From Synaphobranchus kaupii (Eukaryota; Chordata; Actinopteri; Anguilliformes; Synaphobranchidae), in contig CM056377.1 of NCBI GenBank assembly GCA_029718625.1, forward strand, positions 104,358,585-104,422,584: a DNA stretch of 64,000 nucleotides. Direction: 5' to 3'. The position numbers and the translations under genes are program-made. Positions 47,970 through 61,300 of this stretch are shown piece by piece. Within the stretch, counting starts at the first letter, position 1, and every line of letters starts with the position of its first letter. The notes beneath the pieces were generated by a model. The model did no database searches, was not told the origin of the DNA, and worked only from the letters and a program-made list of their open reading frames with translations.

Positions 47970-48175
47970 AGAATAGAATAACTTTTATTTCCCCTTTCGG
48001 GAACTTCAGTTGTAGCCACCAGCAACAACAAAAAAGGCAGTGGGGCAGACCCACAGCACACAAACAAACACACCAAATAAAGATATACAATATTAAATTA
48101 AGTGAATTAAATTGGAATACAGCCATGATTAATAATCTCCCCGCCGTCCCGACTCCCGAGATGTCCAGTGTCATT
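47970..48175 (-). mobile_element. Probable LINE 3' tail fragment
   Basis: The minus strand ends GGGAAATAAAAGTTATTC TATTC, a pentamer-tailed 3' end. The same tail occurs on plus at about 51019-51056, so it is a dispersed repeat end. Class not certain. Confidence 0.45.
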
Positions 48176-49250
48176 TAGCAGTCCAACACACAAACTCCGC
48201 CTCCACGAATTTGCGGTCTCTGTAGCCTACTGTCGAAAGTGAGCACCGAACTGCGTCAGCCTTCCCACTCGTCGCCTCACTCCTCCCCCGCACCATCTTC
48301 TCCTTCCATTCCATGGTTCACCTTTGAAGACCGCCTGCACTGTCTGATCAGTCCCGACATCTTCAACTCCGGTGAAGAGTGATGGTAAACTTTGCTGCTG
48401 CAGATCCAACAGACATTCCCGAGCATATGTTGCGAATTCATCTCCATGGTGACGACCACAAACAAAATTATCCCGACGAGACAATTCGTCAATATCATCA
48501 AAACAAGCGGCAGGGGTGCCCCGAAAAATCTCCAGCCCTCTCCCCGCATCACCAACAGACACACAGCGCATGAAAAAACAAAAGACAAAAGCCTGACACA
48601 ACAAAATACATTCAAATTAACAAACACGAACACAAGAGACAGCTGGACTACATATCGCCATTACAGCGCCACGTGACGTCACTATTGTCGTGATGTTTGT
48701 TTATTGTTGACAATAGTCAACATGTTGTTTGACCAAACCTTGATCATGTAAATGGAAACTACGTTACATGTTCAAAGCATATAAGTTAGTAATCTTAGCT
48801 ATTGCTCTGTAAATTTGACCACTGTTCATTTTCATAAAATAATTCAAAATTTTGTAATTCTGCTTGGTTCATTCTGTAGCCATCAACATCCAGTGGTCGC
48901 GGGCCCAGAGTAAGTGTGAGGGGGAGTCGTGTTCGTGGTGGGCGAGGCAGGGCCAGGGGAAGTGGACAGCTTGATCAGAGTGACCGTGATCGAGCCGACA
49001 GACTCCGGGAGGAGAGAGTCCGCGGTCAGGGAAAATATGTGACCTTTTTCTCCTACGTGCTGTACATCGCCATCTAGTGTTCTGAAACTACATAGTAGGC
49101 TATATGATATGCTATACTACATAATAGTGTTTGCCTCTTTATTTCTTGTGACATCCTCGAATGTCCAAATTTTGTAAGTGCACCCTATATGATGTGCTTT
49201 TTATCTGTGAATTTTATTCTCCTGAAAAATTAACTGAAACACATTTTTGC
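48176..49250. other. Intergenic, CpG-richer stretch, no gene established
   Basis: About 48180-49060 is richer in G, C and CpG than its surroundings. Minus-strand frames at 48227-48604 (125 codons) and 48277-48633 (118 codons) overlap in different frames. Neither shows a domain I know, so no gene is called. This could be an old retroelement body or a CpG-rich regulatory segment. Confidence 0.4.
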
Positions 49251-49269
49251 TTATTTTAAATGCTTATTA

Positions 49270-49525
49270 AATTGAAGACCCTAGTGCTAAAAGTACTGAA
49301 GTCACAAAATGTCTATTTTGAGAAAATCTAATCCGAAAATATCATTGATCCATAAAATCAGCCATTAAAAGTTTTGCTGTTTTTATGCATTGCTTAGGCA
49401 CCTTTTCTGTTAACAATATTTATAGGGTGGACTTAATACAAATAAACAAATACAACATGTTTCTATGCTCAACTTGAATTGTCAAAAAATGTGACTTCAG
49501 TACTTTTAGCACCAGTCTTCAATTG
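49270..49525. repeat. Inverted repeat, possible small DNA element
   Basis: Arms 49270-49306 and 49490-49525 are near-perfect inverted copies (AATTGAAGAC, GTGCTAAAAGTACTGAAGTC), with about 180 bp between them. Confidence 0.8.
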
Positions 49526-50190
49526 CTGATGATAAGGTTCAGGGAGATCAGATGTTCAATTACCTCTGGGAAAGTAACTGCAGAAAGCAGCTACATACAT
49601 TTTCCACACAAAAGACTGCATCGTTGAGAGGACTCAAATAAACCTTTAATAGAGCGTCATACATGGAACTATATAAACAATCATGGCATATGAGTTTATT
49701 TTGACAATTTCAAGGAAAACGTCAGTGTTACTTAGCATTGGTTTAACTATGATGGAGACATTTTCCCAAGGATTACAGTAATGCAAAGGGGACACCACTA
49801 TAATTATACAGCTATATCATTTTAATTAAACATTCATTATGAATCAAATAATCTGGGGGTATGGAGATCTAAAAAACAGAAATACAGTGTTTGATTACAG
49901 GAATGTCAATTAGACTGTTGTTGACAGACAAATACATCATCATAACTGCTGAATCATGCAGCCTGCACTACAGAAGGCTCAGCCAGAACACTGGTCTGTT
50001 GGGCAAGAACACTCAGTGTGCGATAAAACAGAGTCCATCATGGCTGCTTTCTTCCACACTGGGCTGGCATAATCATCCATGTTTAAAGGGCTATCTGTGG
50101 AATATAGCAGAATACACAGGGAATAGCATGCATGTTTTTCTGCAAATATGATTCATCATGCCAGAGCGGAATGGTGAAATGACACTTCTT
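49526..50190. other. Intergenic, nothing recognised
   Basis: No gene or element boundary seen. Confidence 0.4.
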
Positions 50191-50194
50191 TTAA

Positions 50195-51673
50195 CCCTCA
50201 TACTATGTTCACATTTTATGACACATTTTATGTTTGGGGTCAAATTGACCCCAAAAGTTTAAACTGACACAAAACTATTGTAATAGAAAAATGTGGCCAC
50301 TTTCTGTGTCACCTTTTGTGCATCTCACAATTTTTTTATGCTCACCTTTTATCCTTAACTATAAAAAATCTGTGATGAAACATCTAATTTTAGAGCCTGA
50401 GGTAAGTTAAAGTTTGTGAAGTTTAAAACTTGTATGGGAAAGTACCACCACAAAAAAAAATCAGAGATAAAAACTAGAGGCAGGTTGTATATGTTCTTAC
50501 ATTTTATACAGCTACCCACCAATGACCACACACAACACCTTTGTATAGATACTAAATGAAGGTTGGTACAGGACTTTTGAAAACATAGTATTATGTTTGT
50601 TGCGTATTTACTAATTAATGTTTGTTGCATGTATACTAATTAAGATAAGTCATATAGTGTCAAAATAAAAAAAATAAGGTTAACCCTATCAACGGTGGCC
50701 CCCTAGTGGTAGTCAGATCCGTCCAAATTACACTAGTCATGTTTCTCTGAAATTATAAACTATACAGCTTTAAGAAAACCGAAAAAATTCTGACGCAGGG
50801 TTGTTCAAAAGGGTCACTGCTTGCGAAAACACCTATCTCTCTCAAGTTTCACTGCAGGGCAATAAAATAGCAGGTTGCTAATAGCCCAAACCATGTTTAC
50901 AACCTTCATCTTGCCATAGTTACAGACAATAAAATGCACCCTTTATACATGCTAAGAAAATCATGTTCCAATATATATTATATTATAATATATATATATA
51001 GATATAGATATTATACTGAAGTTCCCTCACAGGAAAATAAAAGTTATTCTATTCTATAGGAACAATAATATATTTTTTAAACATTGTACAAATAAGCATT
51101 CTGTGTTTTTCCCTTGCTTACTGTATAGTACCCGGTGTACTTTCGGTTTAGTCGACACAAAATCTTTTTCTATAAAAATGTTTAATGAAAAAAATATCCT
51201 ATCTGGTATTAAGCTACAACTGTTTTCTGGTTAAACCTGAAGAGTTTATTGTATTACATTTTGCCAAAGTCCAGTACAGTCAACATTTCTGCAGCGACCA
51301 ACTATCACACTTGCGGCTGTAATACGTTAATGTAGTTATGTAAAAACACACATACTTTTGTAAATTTTTTTATGTATATAAAAACATTAGGCTACGTATT
51401 TTTTGGTGTATTATGTATATACTGTATGTGATCATTGTGACGTAACTGTATTCTGTTGCGAATTTATGAATGATACTAGCCTCTTCTTCAATGCAAACTT
51501 TAAACCATCGATGTGCATTGAATATATTTTTACATATTGACACTTAAATAAGCCTAGTAGAAACTAGGTGAAAAGTGCCGTTTTGTGGGCCAAAGTTAAA
51601 TCAGGTTAACTGGTTTTTAATGAGATGTCAAACATTGAATCAGGTCAAATTGACCCGGAACAAAATATGAGGG
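50195..51673. mobile_element. piggyBac-like non-autonomous element, 1.48 kb
   Basis: The left end is CCCTCATACTATGTTC and the right end, reverse-complemented, is CCCTCATATTTTGTTC. Both are flanked by TTAA (50191-50194 and 51674-51677), the diagnostic piggyBac target site. Sub-terminal GGGGTCAAATTGACCCC (left) and GGTCAAATTGACC (right) occur in both ends. No transposase frame is inside; a LINE tail fragment sits at about 51019-51056. Confidence 0.82.
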
Positions 51674-51759
51674 TTAAGCAAACATTTTTATGCCATATAC
51701 TGGCTGTCTTATCATGTGCTTCATTTGTGATGCCTAAAGTTTATACCTTATGCTTTTAA

Positions 51760-52146
51760 AATACATTTTTATACTCTGCTGCGGTACTATGGAATAACCT
51801 TCCCAGGGAAATAAAACTCTGAACGTGAGATCTTTTAAAACAACTCTTAAAACATGGTTGGTACAGTATGAAGTATGAAGTATGAAACTTGAATGATCAG
51901 CTAGCACCACCTGTTAAGAAGCACTTTACCATATTTTGTTTTACTGTTTTGTCTGGTTGTATTTTTAAATTGTTGTGTGGTTTTGTTGTCTTTTGTATTT
52001 CCTCGAGGACCACAATGGAAATAAGCCTTATAGGCTTTATTGTGTTTAAATCCTCAATGATTTTAAATGTATGTGGCTGTATATGGCTGCTCTAGTGCAG
52101 GATTATATGTATTTTAATCATCAAATAAATCATCATCATCATCAAG
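51760..52146 (+). mobile_element. 3' fragment of a LINE just downstream of VtgC
   Basis: The plus strand has a degraded reverse-transcriptase C-terminal phrase (AVLWNNLPREIK and SFKTTLKTWL), a 3' UTR, then AAATAAATCATCATCATCATC, an (ATC)n tail. It lies about 200 bp beyond the VtgC stop codon. Confidence 0.65.
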
Positions 52147-52340
52147 TTCACTGTGCTATATAAATGTGAGTAGAATGATGTAGCGTAATGTAGTAAATTC
52201 TAAAGTAGTATTTTCACGATTATATTGTTATAACTAAGAAATAGGATAACTAAATTACAAGATTCATGTGTGGATGAAAATACTGGAAAGTACTGGGATT
52301 AGAGCCCATTATAAAGGCTTTGGCAATACATTCTAATATG
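52147..52340. other. Sequence between the LINE tail and the VtgC stop codon
   Basis: Presumed VtgC 3' UTR. No AATAAA is seen on the minus strand before the LINE fragment, so the end of the transcript is not fixed. Confidence 0.4.
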
Positions 52341-55300
52341 TCATGCCAGAAAAGCATTCATGAATTGATGTGAATGGAAAGAATCAGGATGAGGTTCAGC
52401 AGCCATTCTACCTGTTGTGTGGCAGTGGACGCTTATGTTGAGGCGGGCTGTGCGGATGGGAGAACACCCAGGGGCACAGCGCAGAACTGGCTCAGCAGAA
52501 TAACAATGGGACGGTTCTCCAAATATGGACAGAGTCCTGCCCAGGTCCACACGGTCATGTTGCAGCTTACAGCCTCAAGGAACAGTTGACAACATTACTT
52601 AACATCGAAACACAAGTGAAAGGAGACAATGCACTGGTGAACTGTAAAAACACTCTAAAGGTGTTTATTCATTACTCTTCCAGAATTACAGAATCTTGTT
52701 TTAACAAAACAGATAAATAGAGCGGTATAATATCTGTACAAAAAGAAACTTGTGTGACTAACCACTTATGGTTGACAGTGAGGTCATACTGTACCTTCTC
52801 TGCAGCTGTCATGCATCAACATCCATGAGTGGGCAAAGCTGCCAGCGCTATTGGCCATTTTGCCGTCTGGCATGTGGAATACCAGGTTTGTCTCTCCATC
52901 ATTGTGGCCACACATTCCACACATCCTGCCCCTCATTATGGCACCAATCCTCAGCTCTGTCCTTTCCCCACTGAAATAGATTCTGTCCAAGCCGTACTGC
53001 TTCGCTGACAGCACCAAGCCCTGGCCCTCCCTTTTAACCATCACCTTGCCTGTTGGTTACACAAAAAAATCTTATTTTGACAGATGCTGCTACTGTGACT
53101 TGTCTCTTTTGGTCATTATCAGTATCAAGGGGTTTAACTTGATTTTTAAGGCAACAAAAAAAACACAGTGTAACACTGCAGTTAAAGAGTTTTCCTCACC
53201 ATGGGTATCAATGAAAGGGAGGTTTATGGATGGGATCTCATGATTGTTGTATATCAGTTTCAGCTCACCACTGACTGAGGGCAGTATTTCAATGACACTG
53301 AAGATAAAAGAAAATGAACAATAAATAAGTAGGACAAAGATAACTCAAAGACTCTGACACTGACTAACCTTTTGAAAATGTTATCGTTCACAAAGTGTCA
53401 GTACTTGTCAGTGATGTGAGCCTTCACCACTTGCAGGTGGTCTGATGTAGGGGCTAGTTTCATGAGGATCATGAAGCGGGGGGTAAAAAGACAATCCAGG
53501 GCAAGAATATGGAAACATCCATCGGGCATAGCATACATGTACTGCACCCCATCAAAGGTTGTGAAACCCTCTCCTTCTGCAATGCATTCTGCTGTGAAAG
53601 TGAAAATGGAATGTAATAGGTCAGGACTGTCTCGTAAAAAAAAAAAAAGTTAAAAATAAATCAATAACGGAAAACGACTAAAAAAATTTGAAAACAGTGT
53701 TATAAATAGAACAAATGCATTGTTCTTACATGAGGATAACTCAGCCAAATTTGTTATGGTCTTACTGAATCTGATTGCAAGATCAGAAGACTTCGGTATG
53801 CCATCAGTGGGGATTGCAAATGGAAGTGGAACATTCCGTTTGTAGATAGTCATCTGGAAATAGATGAACAAACCAATTTTTGTGTGAAAAACAAAATGTC
53901 AGATGGTCAATGAACACATTTTAAGTTCAAACTGTGACCTGCCTCTGGTGTCTTTAGAATCATATCTAAAGAACTTGGCGAAGGAGCAGCCAGATAGAAG
54001 GATAATTGTTTTGATGGGTTTGTTTGCCACTTTTCTGTAAATCCTAAAATTTCTGCTGTCCAAGGCAAATATGCGCCAAGTCTGCAAAAAGTGAACAAAA
54101 GAATATATTAGTAACCATCTTATAGGGTATGAATTGCTTAATCTTTCCCCTGATTGCATTTTGCCCTAATGGGAAATAGTACTGACTTTTATGCTAAGGA
54201 CATTGTCTTATTGGTGATAGGCCCTGAGAGGTAATAGGTTCTGGAGAGGGGCATTTGAATTTTTAAACAACAAGTAACAATAAATTGAAACATACACTTT
54301 TCCAGCATATTTCATTGTTGGAGGGATCCTGTCCCACTTGGCTTTGATTTTAAGGGCAGGGTTTGTTGCCAAGCGACCAGTCACTTCCTCCACAGTCATT
54401 TTGTACTCCTGACAATCTTTGCCCCATTGCATCACCATCTGTGGGGCAGCCAAGGAGCACAAGATGTAATCACACTCCTGACTGACCATGGTGACAAGGG
54501 GGGCACAACCTCTTTACTTTAAATAATAACTTATAATGGGGGCCACCAGTTTGTTTCCTTTTGTTTTCTCGCATTGGTACTTTAAATGTTGTACAGGGGC
54601 ATGTTAATTTTTGTTAGAAGTAGTGGGAAATGCCCACATTAAACATAAGAGCAGTAATATAACATTTAACTTGCACAAAAAAAGTTATATAAAAAAAATA
54701 AATCTTATTAGTAATAATAAAATAGTTCAAACAAAAAAGATACATGAAATAAAAGTGGTGAATGTCATACAAAGTTCAAATGAAAACAAAAACTGTGATT
54801 ATATTTTATCATGGCCAGTTTAACATTCTCCTCTGTGATGTTTCTTTGTTTTTAAATGTCAGTCTATTATAAGCTTCTTATTGTAATTGATAGCTTATTG
54901 TTAAATTGCAAGTTGTGCAAAATAAATTCAAAATCTGTCGGTAGTATATCACTCGTTCGTTCAATGCATTTGAACTTTCATCCATGTTCACTTTCCTTCC
55001 TTTGACTCTACATATTAGAACATAAACAAATTGTTTTTTATAAATGTCTCAATTAGAAACTGAATTGTATGATTAGTCACTTGACTGTGCCGTTGGAGTG
55101 CCTATGGGGACCCCTGGATAATAACCATCAAAATACAAGTTTAAATCACGTGGTGGAAAAACTGGTGACTGGTGGCCCTACTTAAAATAGGTCCTCACTA
55201 AAGTGCAACTGTATGTTAATGGATAGTAGTGCTTAAGCCACATGAAAACAACTAGCCTGGTGGGGGGGGGGGGGGGGGGGGGGGGGGGGGTACTTACAAG

Positions 55301-58300
55301 TGCTTTGTGGTCATTCTGCAGCTCAGCATCTACACAAACTTTCCACTTCTCCATGCTACCCAGTTCCATGGCCATAATTTGTACTCGGGGCTGGGATATC
55401 ATGGTGTCTGCATAAACAGCCAGCTCATAACCCTGCATATTCCCATCACTGGCCCTGGCATGGATTACAATGGCAAATATGGGTGGAAATGAATCTCCTA
55501 GTTTCTGTAAATGGCAAAACAATGTGAATCACTTTAAATGACATAGCTTCCAACTTTTAAAACTTTACTTTGCATATCTACTTAACACAAGATCACAACA
55601 TTTTCTGACCCTGCAAGCATTCTTGTACTATTCCTATTCCTGCTTTCATGCTGTAGAATATGCTGCCTATTAATGTCCATGTCCAAAGCATATTTACATT
55701 CCTGAAAGGATAGTGGTAAATGTTTGTTTGCAACAAACTGGCCCAAATCAGCGACATCATATCACAATTACAGTGTTAATTGCTCTACTTTCATTGTACC
55801 TTGTCAGTGGTCAGTTTTCCTCTGAGTTGTCTCAAGACCCTGCCCTTCAGCTGGGTTATAACTGGCTTCTCAGCAATGGTTGACATCTGAATTATTTTTG
55901 CAGCAGATTTAGGCCCAGTCTGGATCTCTATCTCCACTCTCTCTAAGGCAGAACTTGGAACTAGGAATTGAGGATAAATATTCAGCACAATGATTTGATA
56001 TGAAAAATCGCCTTCCAAAAATGGCAATGCAGAATGGAATGGTTATATTATTTTGTTTGGTGTGTTGTTGTTTTTTTACCTGGCTTCAAAGAGATTGTTA
56101 AGCGGTTGAATCCAATGACTTTACAGAGAAGCATACCAACTAGGTTAGCATCATTCTGTGACTGGGTCTCAAAACACACTATGAATCCAAAGGTTAGAGC
56201 TTCAGCACAAATGATATTCTGACCAGCTGATGAGTGGAGACTCTTCTCAACTGTAGGGGTCTCTGTTTTTGTGGATATGGTTTCATCAGACAACTAGGTC
56301 CAGAACAATGCAGAGAGAGGGAGGGCGACAAACAATTACTATTAAAAGGTTTGATTAGAACTATAATATTTGCTGTTATGTATAAAAGGCTACCAAAAAA
56401 ATAACCTCAATACTGTAATTACATAAAACAAAAAACACACTGTTGCCAGTATCTGTGCCTTTCAGCAAAGATCCTTGGAAGATGTGTGCATTTAAAGAAA
56501 GACTTCTTGCCCAGAGACTTACATCTAAGTCTTTTCCTTCAGGGTGTAGGGCCTCAGGTTTGAAATGGGATTTTAGAGCATAGTTTTCTGTAGATTCTGG
56601 CAGTAGCTGAACTTTTTTGTCTGCTGTGGGATCTTCGGTATTTCTTGTGACAGAAAATGCATCGGTTCTTTCAAAAGAATACATTAAAATGAATTACATT
56701 ATTACATACAATAAACAATTACTTTCTTACAGTCTATAAATTCTAATGTGAAAAGAAGACATACAGCACCGTTTATAGTAGAAAACAATAGGTGGCAGTG
56801 TAGCATAATGTGTGGGGAACTGGCCATATAAATCTGAGATTAGAACTGAGATTATAGGTTTGATTCCCAAGTGGGAATCACTGCTATTGCACCCTTGTAC
56901 TGGGTATGAATTGCTTCAGTAAATATCCAGCTGGACAAGTGGAGGTTATGTAAAGGAAATATGAGCTGCATCACTCTGGATTAGAGCATTTTATGAAATG
57001 CCTGAATGTAATGTTAAATTATTTATTACTTATTTATTTTTTATCCCATGCCCACAAAAGCTTTCCAATCACACAAAATGCATTCCAGGAGACCAATCTA
57101 CATTAGAGGAAATATAGACGTGGCCTTTTCCTGTAATATACACAGAGCAAACCCTGTGCCCAGAAACAAAAGCCAGCCCTGGTCAAAATGTGTTGAAGCA
57201 AATATAGTTTCTCCAGTTTTGGAGCTCCCTGTTTTTCTCCCCATCCTCTTTTTCATTAATTTTGATTGACCGATTTTTTCACAAGATATATAAGGAAGAC
57301 TTGCTCTGCAAATACTTTTATGTAAGCAATTATTAAGCTGAAATATGAAAAGAAAAATGAAAAATCTAAGTGTAAAAGAAGCCAGTGGTATACTGTACCT
57401 CACAGTCAGTAGGTCTGCTTCTCTCAAGCAAGGGTCATACTGCAGCTTCAAGTTCCTTTCTTTTACATCAATTGTAGTAGTGAATTTGACTGGGATGGTG
57501 GTGTGTGTCATCAGGTCTAACTCCCTCCCAACCTGAATAACCTCTGTGTTGATCCCCACAGTGGCTTTGGTGCTCACAGCCATACTTGAAAGTACATCAA
57601 CAATTACAAGATCTTCCACAATCCACATCATACATTTTTTTTTACAGAAATATTTTTTCTCCTTGATGACTTGATTTAACTACACCGTCACTGATGTTTC
57701 GTAAGTGAATGATAAACATGCTTTTCAAGTACCTTAAGGTGCCATCAGTTGAGATCTGGATTTCAGAGTTGAGTAATTGGGCCAGACTGGACTCACCTGT
57801 GGGAACTGGTAAAATCTTCACTTGCGCTAAGGAGAGAGACAATTCAATGTCAATTAGCTCAATCACACTGCCATTGGAATCAAATAAAATTCTTTGATTG
57901 AGATTTTTCACTTTGATCATTGTAAAATCATTCTTGTGATCAGTCTTACCAGTCACTGAGGCAGTGGCCACAGCAGTAGAGACCAGGCTCATTTCCAGGG
58001 GCAGGCCAATTGAGGTGGGGTAGATGCCTCTCAGTTCTGCTACTAGAAGGGGCTTGGACAACTGCAATGTTTTTCCTTCCTGCAGCATTGCCAATACCCT
58101 CCAGATCATGGTGTGTCTAGAGACGGGCTCCCTAACAACCTTTGATGTGCACAGGCAAAATCAGGTATTTCACAACTTAATCGTTTGATATACCGTAAAC
58201 ACTCCTAAAACAGTATGGTAGGCCGTACAAATGTGGTTGTTACAGTCACTGAGTATCTCCTAAATAAATATACCTGAAACATTTCTTCAATTGATTTCTT

Positions 58301-61300
58301 ATCCATGCAGGCATAGAAAATCTCTTGTCCAAACATCTTGATGTATACCGATGCCAGGGTTTTTCCAGAAGGGACATATTTCCATCTGCTGAACTGCCCA
58401 AAAGAATGTTCAAAAGGATATGTTGTTCACCTCTGAAATCGATTTCTGCCATTCCAAACCAACCAAAATAGTTTGCTATGTACTAGCATTTCTTGGGTAA
58501 ATTTATTTCATTTCAGAAAATCGGGCAATGGTCCAGTTCACTTTTGTACCACCCATTTGTCAGAACAAGTTTTTTTTTTCTGGAGTTAAAATTATAATTA
58601 TAGAAACAAAAAAGTCTCACCAACTTCAAAACCTTCTGGATACTCATTGATGCTGTTGTAGTTTGGGATTCCTCATTGTTCTTCACAAATATTTCTTCCA
58701 TACCTTCTGCATGAATACCAAGCTAGACAAAAGTATAAACAAGACTAACTGAATAAGAAGCTGAAGTGTGAAAGATTCTATAGTATATGAACACTATTGC
58801 TTTCCATTATAGATCATACAGTTCTTTCTTTGAATATGCACATGTTATGTTTTCACTATTAATAGTGAGTGAATATCAGAAGATCATTATAAGAATTTCT
58901 GACTATAAAAACCTTAATTGTAGTAACCCATACCTCCAAAGGCTCAAACGTTCTATCCAGGAGGTATGCATGAACTTTGAAAATAAAAAACTTGGGGATG
59001 AGGCTGGCTGCATTGTTCACAAGGTAGATGCTAGCTGCAGCTCCTGACACCATATTGTCTACAATGGAAAATCAGATGTAATTTTTATATTCCTTAAAAT
59101 ACATCTCAATGTCTTTTAAAAAATGCACATTGTCTCAAAATAATAAAAAGTATTTATTTTTGTTTAATTAAAGACGGAACACTGAGTAATTATGAGTAGT
59201 CTCATAAATCAACAAACTCACATTTATACAGGTTAATGTGAAGAGCCTTGCTGTATCTATAACTTATTTGATCAAGCTTGGGGCTAAGAAGTTTCACAGC
59301 AGCATTACATGCAGCAGACCTGTAGAAAAATAAAGCCAGTACTATCATTTGTCACATATCGTGTCTTCCTCAAGTCTGAATGTAGATTAGGTCCTGGCAA
59401 GAGGAAAAGCGATTTTTGCTTACAGCCTCTTATGCCCAGGTGCCGCACTCCTGGACAGGCTCTTCATGAGGGAATAAACAAAGCTGGCAATTTGTAGATT
59501 TGTCTCGTCTGTCAAGGCTTCGGCTACTGTAGCTAGCAGAGCCAGGGGTGGTTTAGCCTCCAACAGGACTACAGAAGCCAGAATCCTAATCTCAGGCTGC
59601 TGACTCTTATCCATGAAAATCCCTAGGCTGATCTCTTGTACCTGCAAAGATAAAGAATATCAAGATTTACTCATTGCCACAATAGGTTGTATGACTTCAG
59701 TGTTTACTTTAGACTTTCACTGAGCATTCATCCTGTTCTGATTCATTATACATTACATTATAGGCATTTAGCAGACGCTCTTATCCAGAGCGACTTACAC
59801 AACTACGTATTACATTTATCCATTCATACAGCTGGATATATACTGAAGCAATTCAGGTTAAGTACCTTGCTCAAGGGTACAATGGCAGTGTCCTACCTGG
59901 GAATCGAACCTGCTACCTTTCAGTTACAAGTCCAGTTCCTTAACCATTATACTACACTTGCCGATTCAGTCAGTTTATTACAACAAGGGTCTCACCCTTG
60001 TAGGGTCCTGCTCAGCAATATTCCTCAGGGCCATCACTGCATCCACTTGAACTCTGACAAGAAACTCTGGGGCTACGGAGGAAAGCCCAGGTAGGATCTT
60101 CATTATGAGCTTGATACTAGCCGGACAGCCTGCGTTACCAAGGGCTTTCAAAGCCAGGACCAAATCCTCCTCTTTGGCAGTACTTAATGCAACTTCAGCA
60201 TAGTCATGGAGTGGCTAGCAGGCAGAAAAATAAAATATTAAATGTCTACATATAGTATAACCAAGGACAGTGCATGTCATATACATGTGTTTTACTTGCA
60301 AAAATCATACAATTTTAGTTGTTAAATTATACCTTTAAAATGGAATCTGGGCAATTTTTGTTGATCACACATAATTTGTTCACCATTGATCCATAGGCCA
60401 GCACAGCGAGATTGTGCACACTGGGAAAGTGAATGTTGTCCCTTGTGAATATGAGATCCTGTAGACAAGATTCAGAAATAGTTGTGCACCAACGTTTTAG
60501 TAAGTTTGGGTGGTCTTATTTTAACTAAACAGATAAAAGGGTTCATGAGTAAACTCACAGCTGCTATCTTCATGATGTCTTGGTCAGCCTGAACGAGGTG
60601 CATGGAAAGGACAAGGACCTGGCCAGCCTCAGCAAAGGTCAGCTCGGACTTTCTGATTGTCTCAGCAATGAATCTAAAAGAAACCAAGTTCCCAACAGCA
60701 GGTACTGCATCCAGGAACCAGGTCCTTAGAACAAAACACATCAAGAAGCACTTTCAGAAATAAAAAGAGAAAGGAAGGCTAGACTGATGGCCCCTTTAGC
60801 AGGACAAAAAACACCAGTCATCATTTCTACCCAAAGCATTCAAGCTATTTGAATGTCAATAAATTAAATATTCCTTTGAATATTTATACGTTTTTTTATA
60901 CCTGCAACAGTATTACAATTCATAGTACACAATATTTGTAAATATTCTTGAACTTGAATTTGATTTTTATATTATTGCTATTATTACTGGTGAAGCCTTG
61001 CAGGGAATTGAAGGTGTATAATTGTTGGCCAAATAAATAAAGAAATACAGTTTCTTGAAAACTCAAGTTTTGTAGAGGGCACTACGCCACATCTGATGAC
61101 ACTCAAATATGTCTCATAGGTCACATGGTTAGACCACAATATCCAATAGAGCCTCGAAATTAGGTATTAATTTTTAGGTAAAGCAAAAAGGTCAACAAAA
61201 GCCAATAGTTTTCAGCCATTGCATAAAATGCACACTCAATGCTGAGCCAAAATTCAAACTTGGTCTGTAGATTGGCCGCTTTATAATTGTTGCAAGTTTG

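Noticed and set aside
48227..48633. Two overlapping minus-strand frames of 118-125 codons
   Set aside because: They are in different frames over the same CpG-rich DNA, with no recognised domain or splice context.
53899..54159. Alternative minus-strand frame through VtgC exon 54081-53943
   Set aside because: It is open, but its residues do not match the A-type vitellogenins, whereas the other frame does. No donor gives the right phase downstream.
59896..59962. tRNA gene
   Set aside because: Box-like sequences are present, but they belong to a SINE head with a LINE-type tail, and the cloverleaf is not intact.
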